Made by a program: the position numbers and the translations under genes | Shown here: positions 28,680 to 41,129 of the stretch, piece by piece | How positions within the stretch are numbered: position 1 is the stretch's first letter | How the letters are laid out: each line of letters starts with the position of its first letter | The notes under the pieces: model-generated | Told to the model about the DNA's origin: nothing | Seen by the model: the letters and a program-made list of their open reading frames with translations, nothing else | Databases searched by the model: none | DNA from: Anopheles merus | Lineage: Eukaryota > Arthropoda > Insecta > Diptera > Culicidae | Assembly: GCF_017562075.2 (NCBI RefSeq) | Contig: NC_054084.1 | Span: 46,346,697 to 46,410,696, forward strand | Direction: 5' to 3' | DNA length: 64,000 nt

Positions 28680-31148
28680 GTTGGGTCTCCAAACCATTGT
28701 AGGTAGCTTTGACAGAAAGAAACACCGGCGTGGTAGTCATGGAGCTATTAAGAAAAGCCTTGCGATACATTTCAATTTAGATCGCTACGTTGTCTGAATA
28801 AATTTTTCAGTGGCTTTTTTATTCATCACATTCGCAGTCTGTCAAACAACACAACTATTGAGTGCGTACTCGCAATTGTTTTCCACCCAGTGAGGTCATA
28901 CTGTATTTGCTAGCAACCGCGAATAAAATATGAAGTTCTATGCATAAAACGGCAGGTAACTTCAAGCCAATTTCACGATTTTACTGTTGTAGCATCCATG
29001 CTATCGCGTACCCGCTTAACGCACTGCACAGCCGGGTAAAACACTGCACATGCGTCCCGTGCTTTACTGCGGTTCCGTGTTTTACCATGGTGGAAGCACC
29101 ACCCAGAAGGTCCAGTTCCCAGAACGGACAGAAGGTCAGTTCTGATCGGACACAAGATCTTACATCTTATCCCTTCAACTCATTTATGAGCAGTGTTGTC
29201 CCCCTACCCAAGGTAAGGCTTTACTGTCTCCAACAAACGCAACGTGTATCAGCAGGCCGGTGAGCAAAACTCCAATCCGAAAGGTTTACGTATGCTAGGT
29301 GGCATAACGTCGAAAGTTCCCACGGTTTGGCATAACTGAAAGTCCGCTTTTCACCTGACGCATCACATCGATAGCAATTGTTACGCAAGGTCATGTTCGA
29401 TTAGTTTACCGCGCCATCGCGAAGTGCTAACTCAGCGCTGCCACCAGGCCTATGACGCGAACCCGCGAACCAACAACACATTTTTCATACACGACACTGT
29501 TCCGTATCCTTTTTTCGATAGCTGTAGAAAAAAAAAACTAGGAGAGAAAATTTCTTTACATTTACATCATTTGAAAGGTAATTATTTAAGCTTACTTGCA
29601 CAAATTAATCTCAGACTTTGCGAGTTGCCTTTCGTCAGTTATCCCGAATTTTTACCATGATGCACGAAGGCATCCTAAGTTTTCGCGACAAATTTTTAGA
29701 GAAAAGCTTTTCCATCATGTTGATCCAGAAAAAATCGATGGAACACATGTGACGGATGTTGCACCAGTTTGGAGACTAAGGTTTCATATCCAAATTCTGC
29801 CAAAATTAACCTAAAATGAAAGCAGTGAGTTTTGGCGTCATTGTTTGCCGCTGCGAAGCCAGTGGACGCGATTTTTGCTTCCTGATATATACATATGTTC
29901 ATGTTTATCAAGAACTATTTCACTGTTTTGCGGGTTGTATCGATCTCCTGATCCAGATAACGCATTAATGTAGACACTTGTCCCTCTGTCTTCATTTTTT
30001 GCATCTTTTGGAACCTCAAAAATGAACCTGGGCTTTCTTTCGATGATTTGATGGTTGCCTAATAGTGCTAAGATGTTGGCGACCAAAACGCCGTAACGTT
30101 CTTATGCGACGACAAACTTTTGTACTAAGTAAATTTTAGACGCTACGGGATGTTATTCGTTGATCGCGCACGCTTCTAAGTTGGTTGGTTCCCTTTTTGG
30201 GCCATCATGGTTAGAGTTCGATTGATAGAGGTGTTAAGGTAAGGTGACTGAAAGAGGTTTGTATTGTCTCATTGGATACTACTTTTCAAAGTGCAAATAA
30301 CATTTTGTTAAAGCGGGTAAAGATAATCCCTTGATAATCCCATAAATTTGTCAATTTTCAACCGTCAACCGTTATATAATTTTAACATTGTTTTAACACG
30401 ACAATAAGATTTTCGGAATGAAGGAAATCGCATACGAAATTGTATGTTGATGAGATACACTAAAGCCTGGTTACAATATTTTTATTTAAAGTTTTGCATG
30501 CGACTTTGCGATGGGGAGAGCATTTGACTTTCGCCAACGCAATACATGCAATACAATGTTTTAAATATAGTAAAATAGCTCCATACATTTTCACGCGATA
30601 ATTTTTTTATGTTGTTTTATTCGTTCTTCTTAATTTCACACAAATCAGTTGATTTCTCTTCAAACTATTTGAGCGATATTTTTGATCGTATTTGAAAGCA
30701 AAAGCGAACATTTAAAACCCCTGTTGTTTTAACGAGAGCGACGATTCCACACTGTTGCTGTTTACGAGTTCAACGATTGTCAAAGTGCTTTATCATAAGG
30801 AATCATTTATCAATCTATCTGACATGGCATGACTTGTCCACAAAGCATTTTAATAATTACTGACTCCACGTTTGCTTCGATATTTATTTAGCCATCTATT
30901 GCCGATTCTCACATGATTAAAGATTACAATTAGTTTTTAAAGTAGGTATCATCAATTTTGAACCATGCTTAGATGATATAATTACAGAAAAACAACAATA
31001 ATACCTAAGAGGTTTCTAAAAGTTTAAATTGTAATAATTTAAGCGCAATGATAAAAAACCGCATTCTCCTGGCCCGCGGCACTTGATCATTTACTTAATT
31101 TGGCCCTTTACCTCAAAAGTTTACCGACCGCTGCTCTAGATGTAATCA
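28680..31148. other. intergenic, nothing supported
   Basis: About 2.5 kb of AT-rich sequence. Reading frames are short and lack family signatures on both strands. No RNA gene, repeat array or splice chain could be supported. Confidence 0.4.
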
Positions 31149-31335
31149 ACCAGCCGGTCTCGTGGTACAGTCATCAACTCGAACGACTTAACAACATGCC
31201 ATTCATGGGTTCAATGTAGGACTAACTATCCTGCTATGGGTAATCAATAAAGGTCCCTGAAAGCCAAACTCACTAGTGGTACAGGCACGCAGGCCTTGAC
31301 AGACAACGGTTGTTGTGCCAAAGGAGATAGAAATG
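31149..31335 (+). mobile_element. tRNA-derived SINE copy (SINE200-like)
   Basis: It shows A-box-like tggtacagtcatcaactcg, B-box-like gggttcaat, then the shared body ggactaactatcctgctatg and tail gacaacggttgttgtgcca. This is the best preserved of the three SINE copies in the window. Confidence 0.65.
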
Positions 31336-31350
31336 TAGTCACGATAAACG

Positions 31351-31686
31351 TGTCATTTCAGTTTTTCAAATGTACAATTATTTTGCAGATTATTCACTGA
31401 GTTGAAAACACAAAAGAAAACGGTCGTCTAATGCGGTATCTTCCGTGTTGACTATTGCTTTTGAGTCTGTGAGAGCGATATAAAAGTGATGTTAATCGAT
31501 CTAAGAGAAAACTAAGACTGTCATTTCAGTTTTTCAAATGTACAATTATTTTGCAGATTATTCACTGAGTTGAAAACACAAAAGAAAACGGTCGTCTAAT
31601 GCGGTATCTTCCGTGTTGACTATTGCTTTTGAGTCTGTGAGAGCGATATAAAAGTGATGTTAATCGATCTAAGAGAAAACTAAGAC
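31351..31686 (+). repeat. perfect 168-bp tandem duplication
   Basis: Bases 31351-31518 and 31519-31686 read identically, starting tgtcatttcagtttttcaaa and ending ctaagac. No differences were seen, so the duplication is recent. It lies directly after a SINE copy and has no coding potential. Confidence 0.9.
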
Positions 31687-31689
31687 TGA

Positions 31690-32734
31690 CTACATTTATT
31701 CAGTATCCGGTGTTACCCCAGTGGCTTTAACCAATGGCAACTATTTTGCAACTAAAATTTTGCTATACGCAATCCACCACAAGACGAAAGCTTTGCCAAA
31801 AAAGATTGGTTTGATCTGATGGTATGATCTACATATTGCTATTTTTCATTTCAATCAAGTTCAATCTATACATATAAAACAGAGGTCGAGTCGTCCAGAA
31901 CATTTGATCAAAAAGCGTGGGAAAGTTTTGACAGCTGGATTTTTTCATCCACCGGTCTACCGTTTAACCGTTTAACGCTTAAATAGTTTCATCGCAGCAT
32001 ACATTGAGGTTTTAGTTGGTGTGCATGCAGTGGTCTGAATGCATTTTCGGTCATTTTTACATCGTTTGTTCGTAATATTGCACTTAAAAAGTTGACGAAT
32101 ATCAAGAAAAGATAGAATTATAGTACAATTATTGATTATAACAAGATCAGTGCCCAAAATTAGGACGAAATCATGTGCAGCTCAAAAGGACCAAAGCTAA
32201 TAGGCTTGTTTCCTGATTTTGGTCGTGTTTAACTGATGAATTAGTGAAAAAACTACTCCATGCCACATACATGAGAAGGAAATGTATAGTTACACTAGGT
32301 TTTGTGCAGAAAAAGCACAATTGGCCCTTAAAAGTGTTTGGTTGTGTGGAATCGTTCACAAGCTTTTTCATCTAACTGTCAAAAATAAGCTTTCAAAATG
32401 GTGGACCAAAATCGAGCTATGCATCGATCTCTATATTATATAGACTTTGATTTCAATATTGGAATCATGCATATCTGATCCTGTATTACAGTCCGAACTC
32501 ACTGGTTGATCTTCGATTCCCTACCAACTATTGAACAAGTGCTTTTTAGTTGGCACGTTTTTGCATAGAAAAAAAATCTTTAATTTCTCTCGGCATCCCA
32601 TGAGAAAATTGTAAGTTGTTCCAAAATCGGTATTTCATACAAACGCTTGCTTCTTAATTGAAATGTCAACCAACTATCAAGCGTTCAACTAAAGAGCATG
32701 CTAGCTAAAATGTGTTCAACTATTGAATTCTTAC
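31690..32734. other. intergenic, nothing supported
   Basis: AT-rich with only short ORFs. No recognisable gene, RNA or element end was found. Confidence 0.4.
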
Positions 32735-33690
32735 TACTTACTTATCCGGCGCTACAACCGCTTGGTCTTCCTCAGGAGTATCCAAAACCGCTCACTGTCT
32801 CGTACCTTCGTCTGCCAATCCGTTATCCCGGCCTAAATGGCATACACCTTCACGCCATCCTGTTGCCACCTCAATTTGGGGTAGGCCCTCCTCTGTCCTT
32901 GAGGACGGGCTAAAAGGTCTTTACGGGCTGGGTCGTCCGTTTCCATGCGTACAACAAGGCCTGCTCACCGGACCCTGGCGAACTTGATACTAGTTTAATG
33001 TAATGGGTAAAGTGTGCTGTGCGCACACGAACACTGAGGGAGTGCTAGCACTGTGCTAGCCCAGTGCAGAAGTGCTAGCACTCTTTGCACAGTGCGTTCT
33101 CTGAGCACAGTGCACACTTTTCGTACAGTAGACTTCGTATAGCTGGTCGTTATAACGGTTCGTCCATATGTCCTTCCACACATTGAGTCCTTCCACACAT
33201 ACTGGGCCAGAAATCCTTCTGAGCACCTTCCTCTCGAACGCTCTCAGAGGCGTATGTGAGTACCGGTACTACATAAAAGCGATATAGTTCAAGCTTCTTC
33301 CGTCGCGACAAGTTCTTTTAGGTGAACTGCTGTCTCAGGCTGTAGAATGACCGGTTCTAACGGTTCTACAGTATAGGTGAATAGGTAGGTGCAGTATAGG
33401 TAGGACGACTTCAAAAGTGTATTCTCTTATCAGTACATCACGCCTACGAAGATTTGGATTTGTTATTGGTAGGGTCGCTGATGTTGCTACCATCAGTTTG
33501 GTCCTTGCCTAGTTTGTCTGCAATCCTAGGTTCTCTGCCGCCTGCCTGATCGCTTGGTAGGCTTCTGCTACATAGAAGAGCCGCAGACCAATGATGTCTA
33601 TACCATCAGCGTATGCCTGGATCTGGGTTGACTTATAGATGGTTCCCAAAGTCTCCACCCTCGAGTTCCGGATGGGACCAATATTCGTTT
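32735..33690 (-). pseudogene. 5'-truncated, decayed non-LTR retrotransposon (reverse transcriptase C-terminal part)
   Basis: Read on the minus strand, 33690-33540 encodes fragments typical of a non-LTR reverse transcriptase, including YADGIDIIGLRLFYVAEAY. The YADD catalytic box has become YADG. Lower coordinates give LELYRFYVVPVLTYASEAF, and finally a C-terminal AG.VVRMETDDPARKDLLARP-like stretch near 32985-32870. Stops and frameshifts interrupt it. The end near 32735 (gataagtaagtagtaag in minus sense) resembles the short tandem 3' tails of RTE-like elements. The clade is uncertain. Confidence 0.75.
33010..33120. repeat. palindromic AGTGCTAGCACT cluster inside the retrotransposon remnant
   Basis: The perfect 12-bp palindrome AGTGCTAGCACT occurs at 33041-33052 and 33071-33082, with half or variant copies at 33053-33060, 33087-33095 and 33103-33115. 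It interrupts the reverse-transcriptase homology, so it is an insertion or local expansion. Confidence 0.7.
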
Positions 33691-33699
33691 AACAAATTC

Positions 33700-35766
33700 A
33701 ACAAATGTATCAGGCATGTATCCCTCATTATGCAAAGGGATTGGTAGGAAATAAAAGAAACTCCCAAAGTAAGTAGATATTGTACCTTTTATTAATCGAT
33801 ATTCTATTCTCACGATTGCAAAACCATAATTTGTAATTATAATTACTGATAGCACAACACGCCGGCACCTGAAAATATGAAGAAAAAAAATAATTTGACA
33901 ATTTTCACATTCTTAGTTTCTATCGTAGGAAGAAATTTAGTGTATGGAAAGTATAAGCTACAAAGGAATGTTTCATTACCCTTGTTAAAAAAATCTAATC
34001 AGCTTGATGCGAAAGGCAATTCGGACCAAAGAACAAAACTTCGTTTTGAAAGCAAAAATCTTCGGAAGGCTTAACGGAGTGAAACAACCAATGCAAACAT
34101 CTTTTCCTCGCTTCAACAACCTGGACTTTACCAAAGTGAAAGAAGTTTCATATAATCTGTGGTACATCGTTTATTTCGATATCGCCATTTATGCCACGCC
34201 ATGCAAGTTACAAGCGGACACTAGGATTCAACATCCTTTCGCTATTGCAGAGTGATGTTACATGTTTAGCTCTCGGATTTATTGCAGATACACTCATGAT
34301 GCGTGCGTGCTACGCAGTTCTTTTAATTTTGTTCTCTTTTTTATGTTTGTGAATTTGCAGTTTAAATGGCGTGGTGGAGGAATGCTCGTGAAACGCTTTC
34401 TAATGCCATTTTGTTAAGCCTTCCCTTTTTTCTGACGGTAGGGCACAGCACGCGCAGATATTGAATTTGTAGTTTAACTCTTTTGATGATGTTGACGTTC
34501 ACATGTTGGTTTCTAATAACACATACGGTTCACTACTCGTTGTTACATACATTTTCATCGTAATTAGCTTTAGCAACAGTTAGTATTTCCATTCTTCTCA
34601 ATTCGATCATCAACATAATAAAAAAAACGCTTTAAGTTTCGCAAAACTGCATGCATCGCCTTTTTTGTTTCTCTTTCTCTCTCTTTTGTTTTTGTTCATT
34701 GATTCTTAAGCAACTATACCTTTTGACTTTGACCGATTCAAGGTTATCACCAGAAAGGCCTGGTTGAACCGTTTTGTCCAGGGACAGGCGTTGTACAAAA
34801 GTATTGACAATTTATTTGCATTAGCCATCCCGTTGGTTAAACGGACGACTGACTGCTTACAGCATTCATGCATACGAAACGTACGTACATCAGCGACTCG
34901 ATCTTGTGCAAACCGAGACAGGTCCACCCTTGCTTAGCAAAGTAGCAGATAGATGAACTAAAGGAATTAAAGGTTTCTTCTCACAGGAAAATAATCTCTG
35001 GCGCGTTAGCAGAGCCGTACCAATCGATGTGAACAACATTTCTTTCATTCTTGCTCAACCCTTTCCCTCACGCCAGAGAAGCAGACGATGGCGGAGCAGA
35101 TTTAGAATCGGGATTCGAACATTTCGCACGTTTTAGTTTTCTTAGTATTTTTTGGCTGGTTTTTGTTATTGATTATTCATCATTCACAATAAGAGATAAT
35201 GTATAATAGAGTAATGCTTACGCCTCCGAACAACTACGATCGAACGCATTTATCCACGATGTCGATGTGCTTATTCGTCTTCTGCGCTAGTCTTTCGCAA
35301 GAAGATGATACCGACTGCTTCATTGCGATTCCTTTTATATCCCAAATGCGCATATAGATCTTTTGTTTTTCAACTGTCGGGAAGTTGGATGAAAGAAGGT
35401 GAAACACATTTAGAATCGTTTGAGGAGCGCAAACGAATTAAAGTTATAGTAGATTTCACATCACGCATATGCTTTACACTCAGCACGGAAGCTGTTGCCA
35501 CTTTCCGGCCGCTGTACGTTCGGCGTTTTACTGATGATATTTCGAAGCACAATTTAACAAATAAAGATTACAAAAAGCCCTACTTGGAATAATGATTGAT
35601 AAATGATAGGGTAGATGATGATATCTATTGGCCTTCCGCCCGCATCATCCATTTCCACTTCAGAACGCAACCGAAGCGCTTTTCTATCCGCTCAGACTAT
35701 GCTTTGTATGCTTGTTGTATGCTTTCTGACCATGCTTCCTGCTCCTTCCAACTGCCTGCAACCTGT
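33700..35766. other. Gdi downstream region and possible 3' UTR
   Basis: No coding sequence was recognised. On the minus strand, candidate AATAAA hexamers lie at 34811-34816 and 34278-34283 (plus-strand tttatt). Either could end the Gdi transcript, giving a 3' UTR of about 1-1.5 kb. The remainder appears to be unstructured AT-rich DNA. Confidence 0.35.
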
Positions 35767-38461
35767 TTACTGCTCCTCGTCACCAAGTTCCTGCTTGATT
35801 TTGGAAAAGTCGAAGTCCTCCCCGGTGCCGCGCTTGAAAATGTCCAGCACGTCCAGACAGGTCGTCTCGAAGTGCGTAGTTGCATCGTACGACTGCGAGA
35901 TGAACACCTGTGACTGCAGACCGTCATCGGTCGGTTCGTAGTAGTCCGTGATGGACAAGAACTTTTGTGCGATCGGGCCGAGCAGATCGAGACCGGGCTT
36001 AATCTCCGCCTCGGGATTGCCGGTTTCCACCGTGGTGGACACCATGGCAATAAACCAACCCTTGGCCGAAACCTGATGTGTCGAGCTGATGAGTGATACG
36101 TAAATATCCGATTTGCGGTCGACCTGCATCTGTGGAATGATGATCTGAGTCGAAAGAGCATCCTTCGTGTTCGGGATCGGGTGATCCAGCAAGCAAATGC
36201 AGCGAATAACCTTTCCCGTGATGCGTACCTGTTGGGATGGCAAGCGGGAGGAAATGTGTGAGTGTGAAATTAAACCCCCAGCAACACCACCACCATCGTT
36301 TGGCCAAACTTTCTTACCTTGTTTGGTACATAGGTGGGATCGCAGTAGACCTGTTTGCATTTGGCCACCTCTTCGCCAGAACGTACGCCGACCACCTTGC
36401 CGCTAGCGTCGTACACGATCTCGTCGATCGGCTTGTCCAGCATGTACGTACCGCCGTATATGGCCGACAGCCGGGCAAAGCCCTGGGGCAGCTCACCCAA
36501 ACCGTACATCGGATACAGATACGGCGACTTGCCGTAACGAGCCAGCGAGTCCGAATACAGCTTGATGCGATTGATCGTTTTGATAGCCGGCTCGGTCAGA
36601 TACGAATCGTCGCGATACAGGGCCAGGGCGTGACCGGTGAAATCTTGGGTGCTCTTCTCCAGTCCGAACTTTTCGTACAAGGCTTGCATGTCCTTGGTGG
36701 ATGGATCAAAGTCCTTCCACGTTTTCGGATCGTCAGCGACAAAGTCCTGCACGTAGATCAGGAAGTTGCGGAAGCGGCGTTTTTCAAACAGCCCTGTAAA
36801 GAGTCAATTGCAAATTACTGTTAAGTCAGTTTTATTTTTCCATAACATTTAATGAAAACTAGATATTTTTTAATAGCAAAAGGAACATTTTTTTCGCCTT
36901 ACGACCCAGTTTGTGTATTACTGTTAGACCTCCAGGCCCGCATGTAGTTAATCTTACAAAAGATGACAAAACTGAGCGAATGCAGTAAAGTCATGGACAG
37001 GAAGCCGCCTGTAGTAGTGATAATTTACTAAAAATGTATCGTTTAATAATGACGAATTTCATCTTTGGTTCATGTGTCTCATGTTCAATATCGAAAGATA
37101 AGTATCGTACGATTGGAAACGCTGACGAGTCATAACACACTTCATCCGCGTGTGGACGTTCAAATGAGTAATTTTGCTGCACGTTTTCGCAAGCGCGACT
37201 TCATTTCAAGCTTCGTTAGATTTTTTAAATATAATTTTATGCAACGATTTTGATTCTTCGTGGTCAATATGCGAGAAGATATGCTTTCTCCATATCTACA
37301 AAACGATGGCAATGCATGCATATTTCGCCTAAGCAAGATATGCCCTATGCCCTCAACATCACCATCATCGTCACCACATAAATACACACATACAATCATA
37401 TCGATGAAGAAAGAAAGAAAGAGATAGAGCGTGTATGTGTGAACGAGAGCGCAAATATGCTTCCCGGGTGGGTTCTAGCAGGAAAAATTCGAGCCCATCT
37501 AGCAACGTGTCATTTTCCGTCAATTCGTTTTGGTTCGCTTTTCGTACTCTTCGACCTACGTTTCCGAAACCCCTGCCCCACAACACATTACGTGTTTTCA
37601 TGTGTTTTCTTTCGCGCATTGCTCTTCTTTCCTTCGCCGACTGGCTGGTGGAGTGTTGCGGCTTGTGCGCCCCATTACTGTGCAATTGGAAAATGGACAA
37701 TATAATTCAGAAAGAGCTAACCAAGCAAGCTAGAGAGAGCTTTACAGAAAGAGATAGCGATGGAGCGAGAGAAAGAAAGCAAGAAAGAGAGAGACAACGC
37801 GAAAGCGAGATAAGACCGCCCCAACACGACGGAATAGGACGGAAGATTACGTGCAATCAACATGAGCGAGTGCGTGCGTGTATGGGAGTACGCCGCAGCC
37901 ACGAACGAACGAATGAACCGAGCGAAGAGAGATTTTGGATGCAGGAAAAAGAAAAAGAACAAACGGTTGGAAAGTGCCGAAATTTTTGCTGGAGCCCCCG
38001 TGTTTGGACGAACAAAGGGGGCTCAGCTTCTCGAACTTTTCGCAACGCATCTCAAAATATTACGTACCCATCAGATCGGATGCCAGCGCCTCTTTCTGGT
38101 CGACCGGAACTTTGGAGATTTTGCCACCTTTGTAGACGTAGCTTCCCTCCACCGACTTAAACTCCAAGTAACGGGTCACACCCGTGTGTATCAGGAGCTT
38201 CACCAGCAGCCCGTTGGCCATCAGGAATTTCGGAATCAGGTCGACGTTCCAGTCCCGACCGCGGCCATACTTTCCTTCCGGCAGATCCACGGCGAACCGC
38301 GAGAACAGATCCTCGAGAGGCGTAATCGAGGCCGATTCGCCACCGTAATACTTATTGCGGTCGATGTGCAACACTTTCTTGCCCGAAACCGACAGCATTC
38401 CGCTGAGGATGCACTCCTTCAGGCCGGTTCCAAGCACGATCGCGTCGTATTCCTCATCCAT
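35767..38461 (-). CDS. Gdi: Rab GDP dissociation inhibitor (RabGDI), complete, three exons
   Basis: Spliced CDS: 38461-38068, 36793-36318 and 36228-35767. It encodes 443 residues, the normal GDI length. RabGDI extracts GDP-bound prenylated Rab GTPases from membranes and keeps them soluble for recycling in vesicle traffic. The start MDEEYDAIVLGTGLKECILS is the nucleotide-fold-like SCR1 of the GDI/CHM family, followed by LHIDRNKYYGG. The middle has STQDFTGHALALY and YPMYGLGELPQGFARLSAIY (Rab-binding platform regions). The C-terminal exon has IPQMQVDRKSDIYV and SYDATTHFETTC. Introns are phase 1 (36794-38067, 1,274 bp, donor gtacgt) and phase 0 (36229-36317). The gene stands alone, with dumpy about 11 kb away. 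No frameshift or missing conserved block was noticed. The large first intron contains purine-rich repeats but no other gene. Confidence 0.97.
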
Positions 38462-39503
38462 GATGACGGTGCGTTACACGATGGCCTTTTGCTGGACTAG
38501 TAATTCAACTGCTCGCACGGGAAGGGAGTCTACTGCACAGCGCGCACACGATTTCGACGCAATGACGGGGAGGTGTCGATAAGTTTTCGAGAGTTGCTGG
38601 AAATTTCTCAACCACCGATCGGTTTTCGCTACAATTGCACGCTGCTGACCACACCACTGCACGTGTAAGCCTGCCGACTTGAACCTGCACCAAACCGCAC
38701 AATATTCCCTATAATGCACACTGCCCAATTCGGTGAGAAACTCGGCTGTCCACCGCACAGGAAAATAGAGGCTGCAAAAATCGACCACTACGCTACTGTA
38801 GAAAAAACATGAGATGAAAAAATGATGATGATGAAGTCACGAACCAACCAACCGGCACGGATTATCCAGTTTCTTGCTTTGACATTGCACTGTGTGCGCC
38901 CATCTGGACATGTATTTTTAATTGAATGAACAGTTTTTGCACAGATCCGAACAACGATCAAATGCTATGATTTACGCCATTGTCGTTCAACTTATGAGTC
39001 TTTTTTTGTACAGATAATAAATTACAATATGTTTCCATATGACTATTTGTTGAAGCTGAAATCAAGCTGCTTATAGGTTCCTACCACACGTCCCAAGCGC
39101 CACAGATTAAGCTTAAACGACTGGAAAATTGAATATCCATAGGAAAAAAATGAAAGCTTCACAGCTTCATTGGTTTGATCAATAGATGGCGTATTACAAC
39201 TCATCATTATATTGCTATCCTTTTCTTGCAATGTGTTTCGACAAGTTTCATCTTATAATGACCTATATAGCCTTCTAACTTTCTGAGCAAAAATCTATAT
39301 GAATGGTCGTGTGGTCAGATACGTGGGTATCAACACCAACGACCATTACTCAAATCTCACTTGCTTCAGTACTGGTGGTTTCTGTTGGAGTTTAGTATTT
39401 AAACAATCGTATCGCCGTTCTAGTTCTAGCGATGCATAACTTCAATGCGAAACCATACAACAGTACAGAGGAAATGAGAAAGCTCTCCTCCAAGCGAGGA
39501 AGT
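38462..39503. other. Gdi upstream region (5' UTR/promoter presumed)
   Basis: The sequence upstream of the Gdi start is moderately GC-rich to about 38790, then AT-rich. A 5' UTR and promoter must lie here, but no TATA box or initiator could be picked with confidence. Confidence 0.3.
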
Positions 39504-39678
39504 TCCACAGGTTGGGTATCCCACAAACAGATGGCGCCACCAGCTTTTTTTCTATTTTTAGAATGCATGAGTCGTTTGCCGTCTGCTAAACGAAGTCTTT
39601 CTATATTCCGTTTAGGTAGAGAATTTGAGGCGTTTAGAAGGCGTTTAGTGGTCGTTTAGTGGATTTGTGGCACTTGGG
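39504..39678 (+). repeat. 175-bp dispersed direct repeat, copy A
   Basis: It starts tccacaggttgggtatccca and ends gtggcacttggg. It has clear similarity throughout to 40600-40774, including gcgccaccagct, atttttagaatgcat and the (gc)gtttagtg blocks. Confidence 0.75.
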
Positions 39679-39859
39679 GTAAGATAGTAAACCTGGACAA
39701 AGTCCAAATAACCAGCTTGAACTCTATAACTAATTTGAGGCTGTTTAAAAAAAATCATTCCCATATAGTACTTTGTGACTGATTAAAAGATAGATGGTAC
39801 TTAGCGGAACTATGGCGCTTTTTAACAAGCATTCGGTACTCTTTGGAACCTGGCAGCTG

Positions 39860-40599
39860 GTTAGCCTGATGTCCCAAATAGCCAGAATTGCTTAAGCAGC
39901 TCATTTTGGCACGCTAAAGATCGCTGCTCTAATTCGCCTTTTGCAGTAGATAAACAGCATCAAAGTTCTATGTGGGTCTTTCAAACAGCGCCTAAGCAGC
40001 TTCCTTATGCCACGATGCCAGGTATTATTTTTCTTTGTGTTTTATTTTCAAGCAAGCGTCATCGATAAAATAAACAACAAGATTTGTTTCGTTTAAACAC
40101 ATATGTATATTTTTAAATCCTTTGTATTGATGAATTACACAAAATTTTACACAATTTACTGATAATTCACAATCTCTTCACTCAATATTCATTCTTCAAA
40201 TAACGAATCTAACTTGTGCAGCAGCAATGAGATTATTGGCGGCGTACGTCTTTGACACTTTGACAAGAGCCACCTTGTACCGATGTCATGCATTAAAAAG
40301 CTATAAAGTTCCACCAAGTTCGGTACCCTTTCTTAACAAGCCTTCAAGTTCCACCATGAACCCTACACATAGTGCTAATCAGCCGCAAAGTTGCAAAGAG
40401 TACCATGTGCCTGTTAAAAAGCTCCATAGTTCGGCAAAGTACCGCTTCATCTCTTAATCAGCCCCAAAGTACGACATCGGAACGATTTTTCGTTAATCAG
40501 CCCTAAATCAGCTATAAAGTACGAGCTGGCTATTTGGGCAAGCAGGGATCTTTAGCTTGCCTAAATTGGCTGCTTTAGCAATTTTGGCTGTTTGGGCGC
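39860..40599. mobile_element. inverted-repeat (foldback/MITE-like) segment between the direct repeats
   Basis: The left arm (about 39866-39922, cccaaatagccagaattgct...gctaaagatcgc) is the inverted counterpart of 40535-40597 (ctttagcttgcctaaatt...caattttggctgtttggg). Further inward, ggtacttagcggaactatgg near 39792 pairs with the ccatagttcggcaaagtacc block near 40422. Its right end abuts repeat copy B exactly. No ORF is present. Confidence 0.55.
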
Positions 40600-40774
40600 T
40601 CCACTGGTTGGGTATCCCATCGACAGATAGCGCCACCAGCTAGTTTACTATTTTTAGAATGCATCAGACGTTCACCGTCTGCTAAACGAATTCTTTCTAT
40701 ATTCCGTTTGGGAAGAGAACTTGAGTCGTTTAGAACCCATTTAGTGTTCGTTTAGTGAATTTGTGGCACTTGGG
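40600..40774 (+). repeat. 175-bp dispersed direct repeat, copy B
   Basis: This is the second copy, in the same orientation and 1,096 bp from copy A. It starts tccactggttgggtatccca and ends gtggcacttggg. Substitutions are scattered, so the duplication is old. Confidence 0.75.
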
Positions 40775-40958
40775 ATTGCAAATAAATCTGTAAGATTAAA
40801 TAAAATTATATGTTTGCGAGTTTTAGTATGTTTATAAGAGACTTTAAGGTCAACATTAAAAAAAAATAATTGTTTCAATCTAATGATCCAAAGTCAATGT
40901 GAATGTTGAAGGCACCTTTTGGTCCATATAGCAAAGTGCTGAAGCGACAATTCAGGCT

Positions 40959-41114
40959 GCGCTCTGGCACCAATCGAACACGACATCCGATTCGAACAAA
41001 CCTATATAATCATATGGAGGTGCACTGTCAGACACAAACAAACAAACAAGACAAACATGTCAAATCCCATACATTTTTCATGTTCGATGTCGTGTTCGAT
41101 TGGTGCTAGAGCGC
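40959..41114. mobile_element. small MITE with 29-bp terminal inverted repeats
   Basis: The left arm (40959-40987, GCGCTCTGGCACCAATCGAA...) and right arm (41086-41114) are inverted copies with one mismatch in 29. Weaker pairing extends a few bases outward. The 98-bp interior contains an aaacaaacaaac run. The target duplication is not clear. Confidence 0.7.
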
Positions 41115-41129
41115 CGGGTCAATCTGTCT

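Noticed and set aside
37435..38160. 241-codon plus-strand ORF opposite Gdi
   Set aside because: It consists of purine-rich simple sequence in the Gdi intron plus antisense of Gdi exon 1, with no protein signature.
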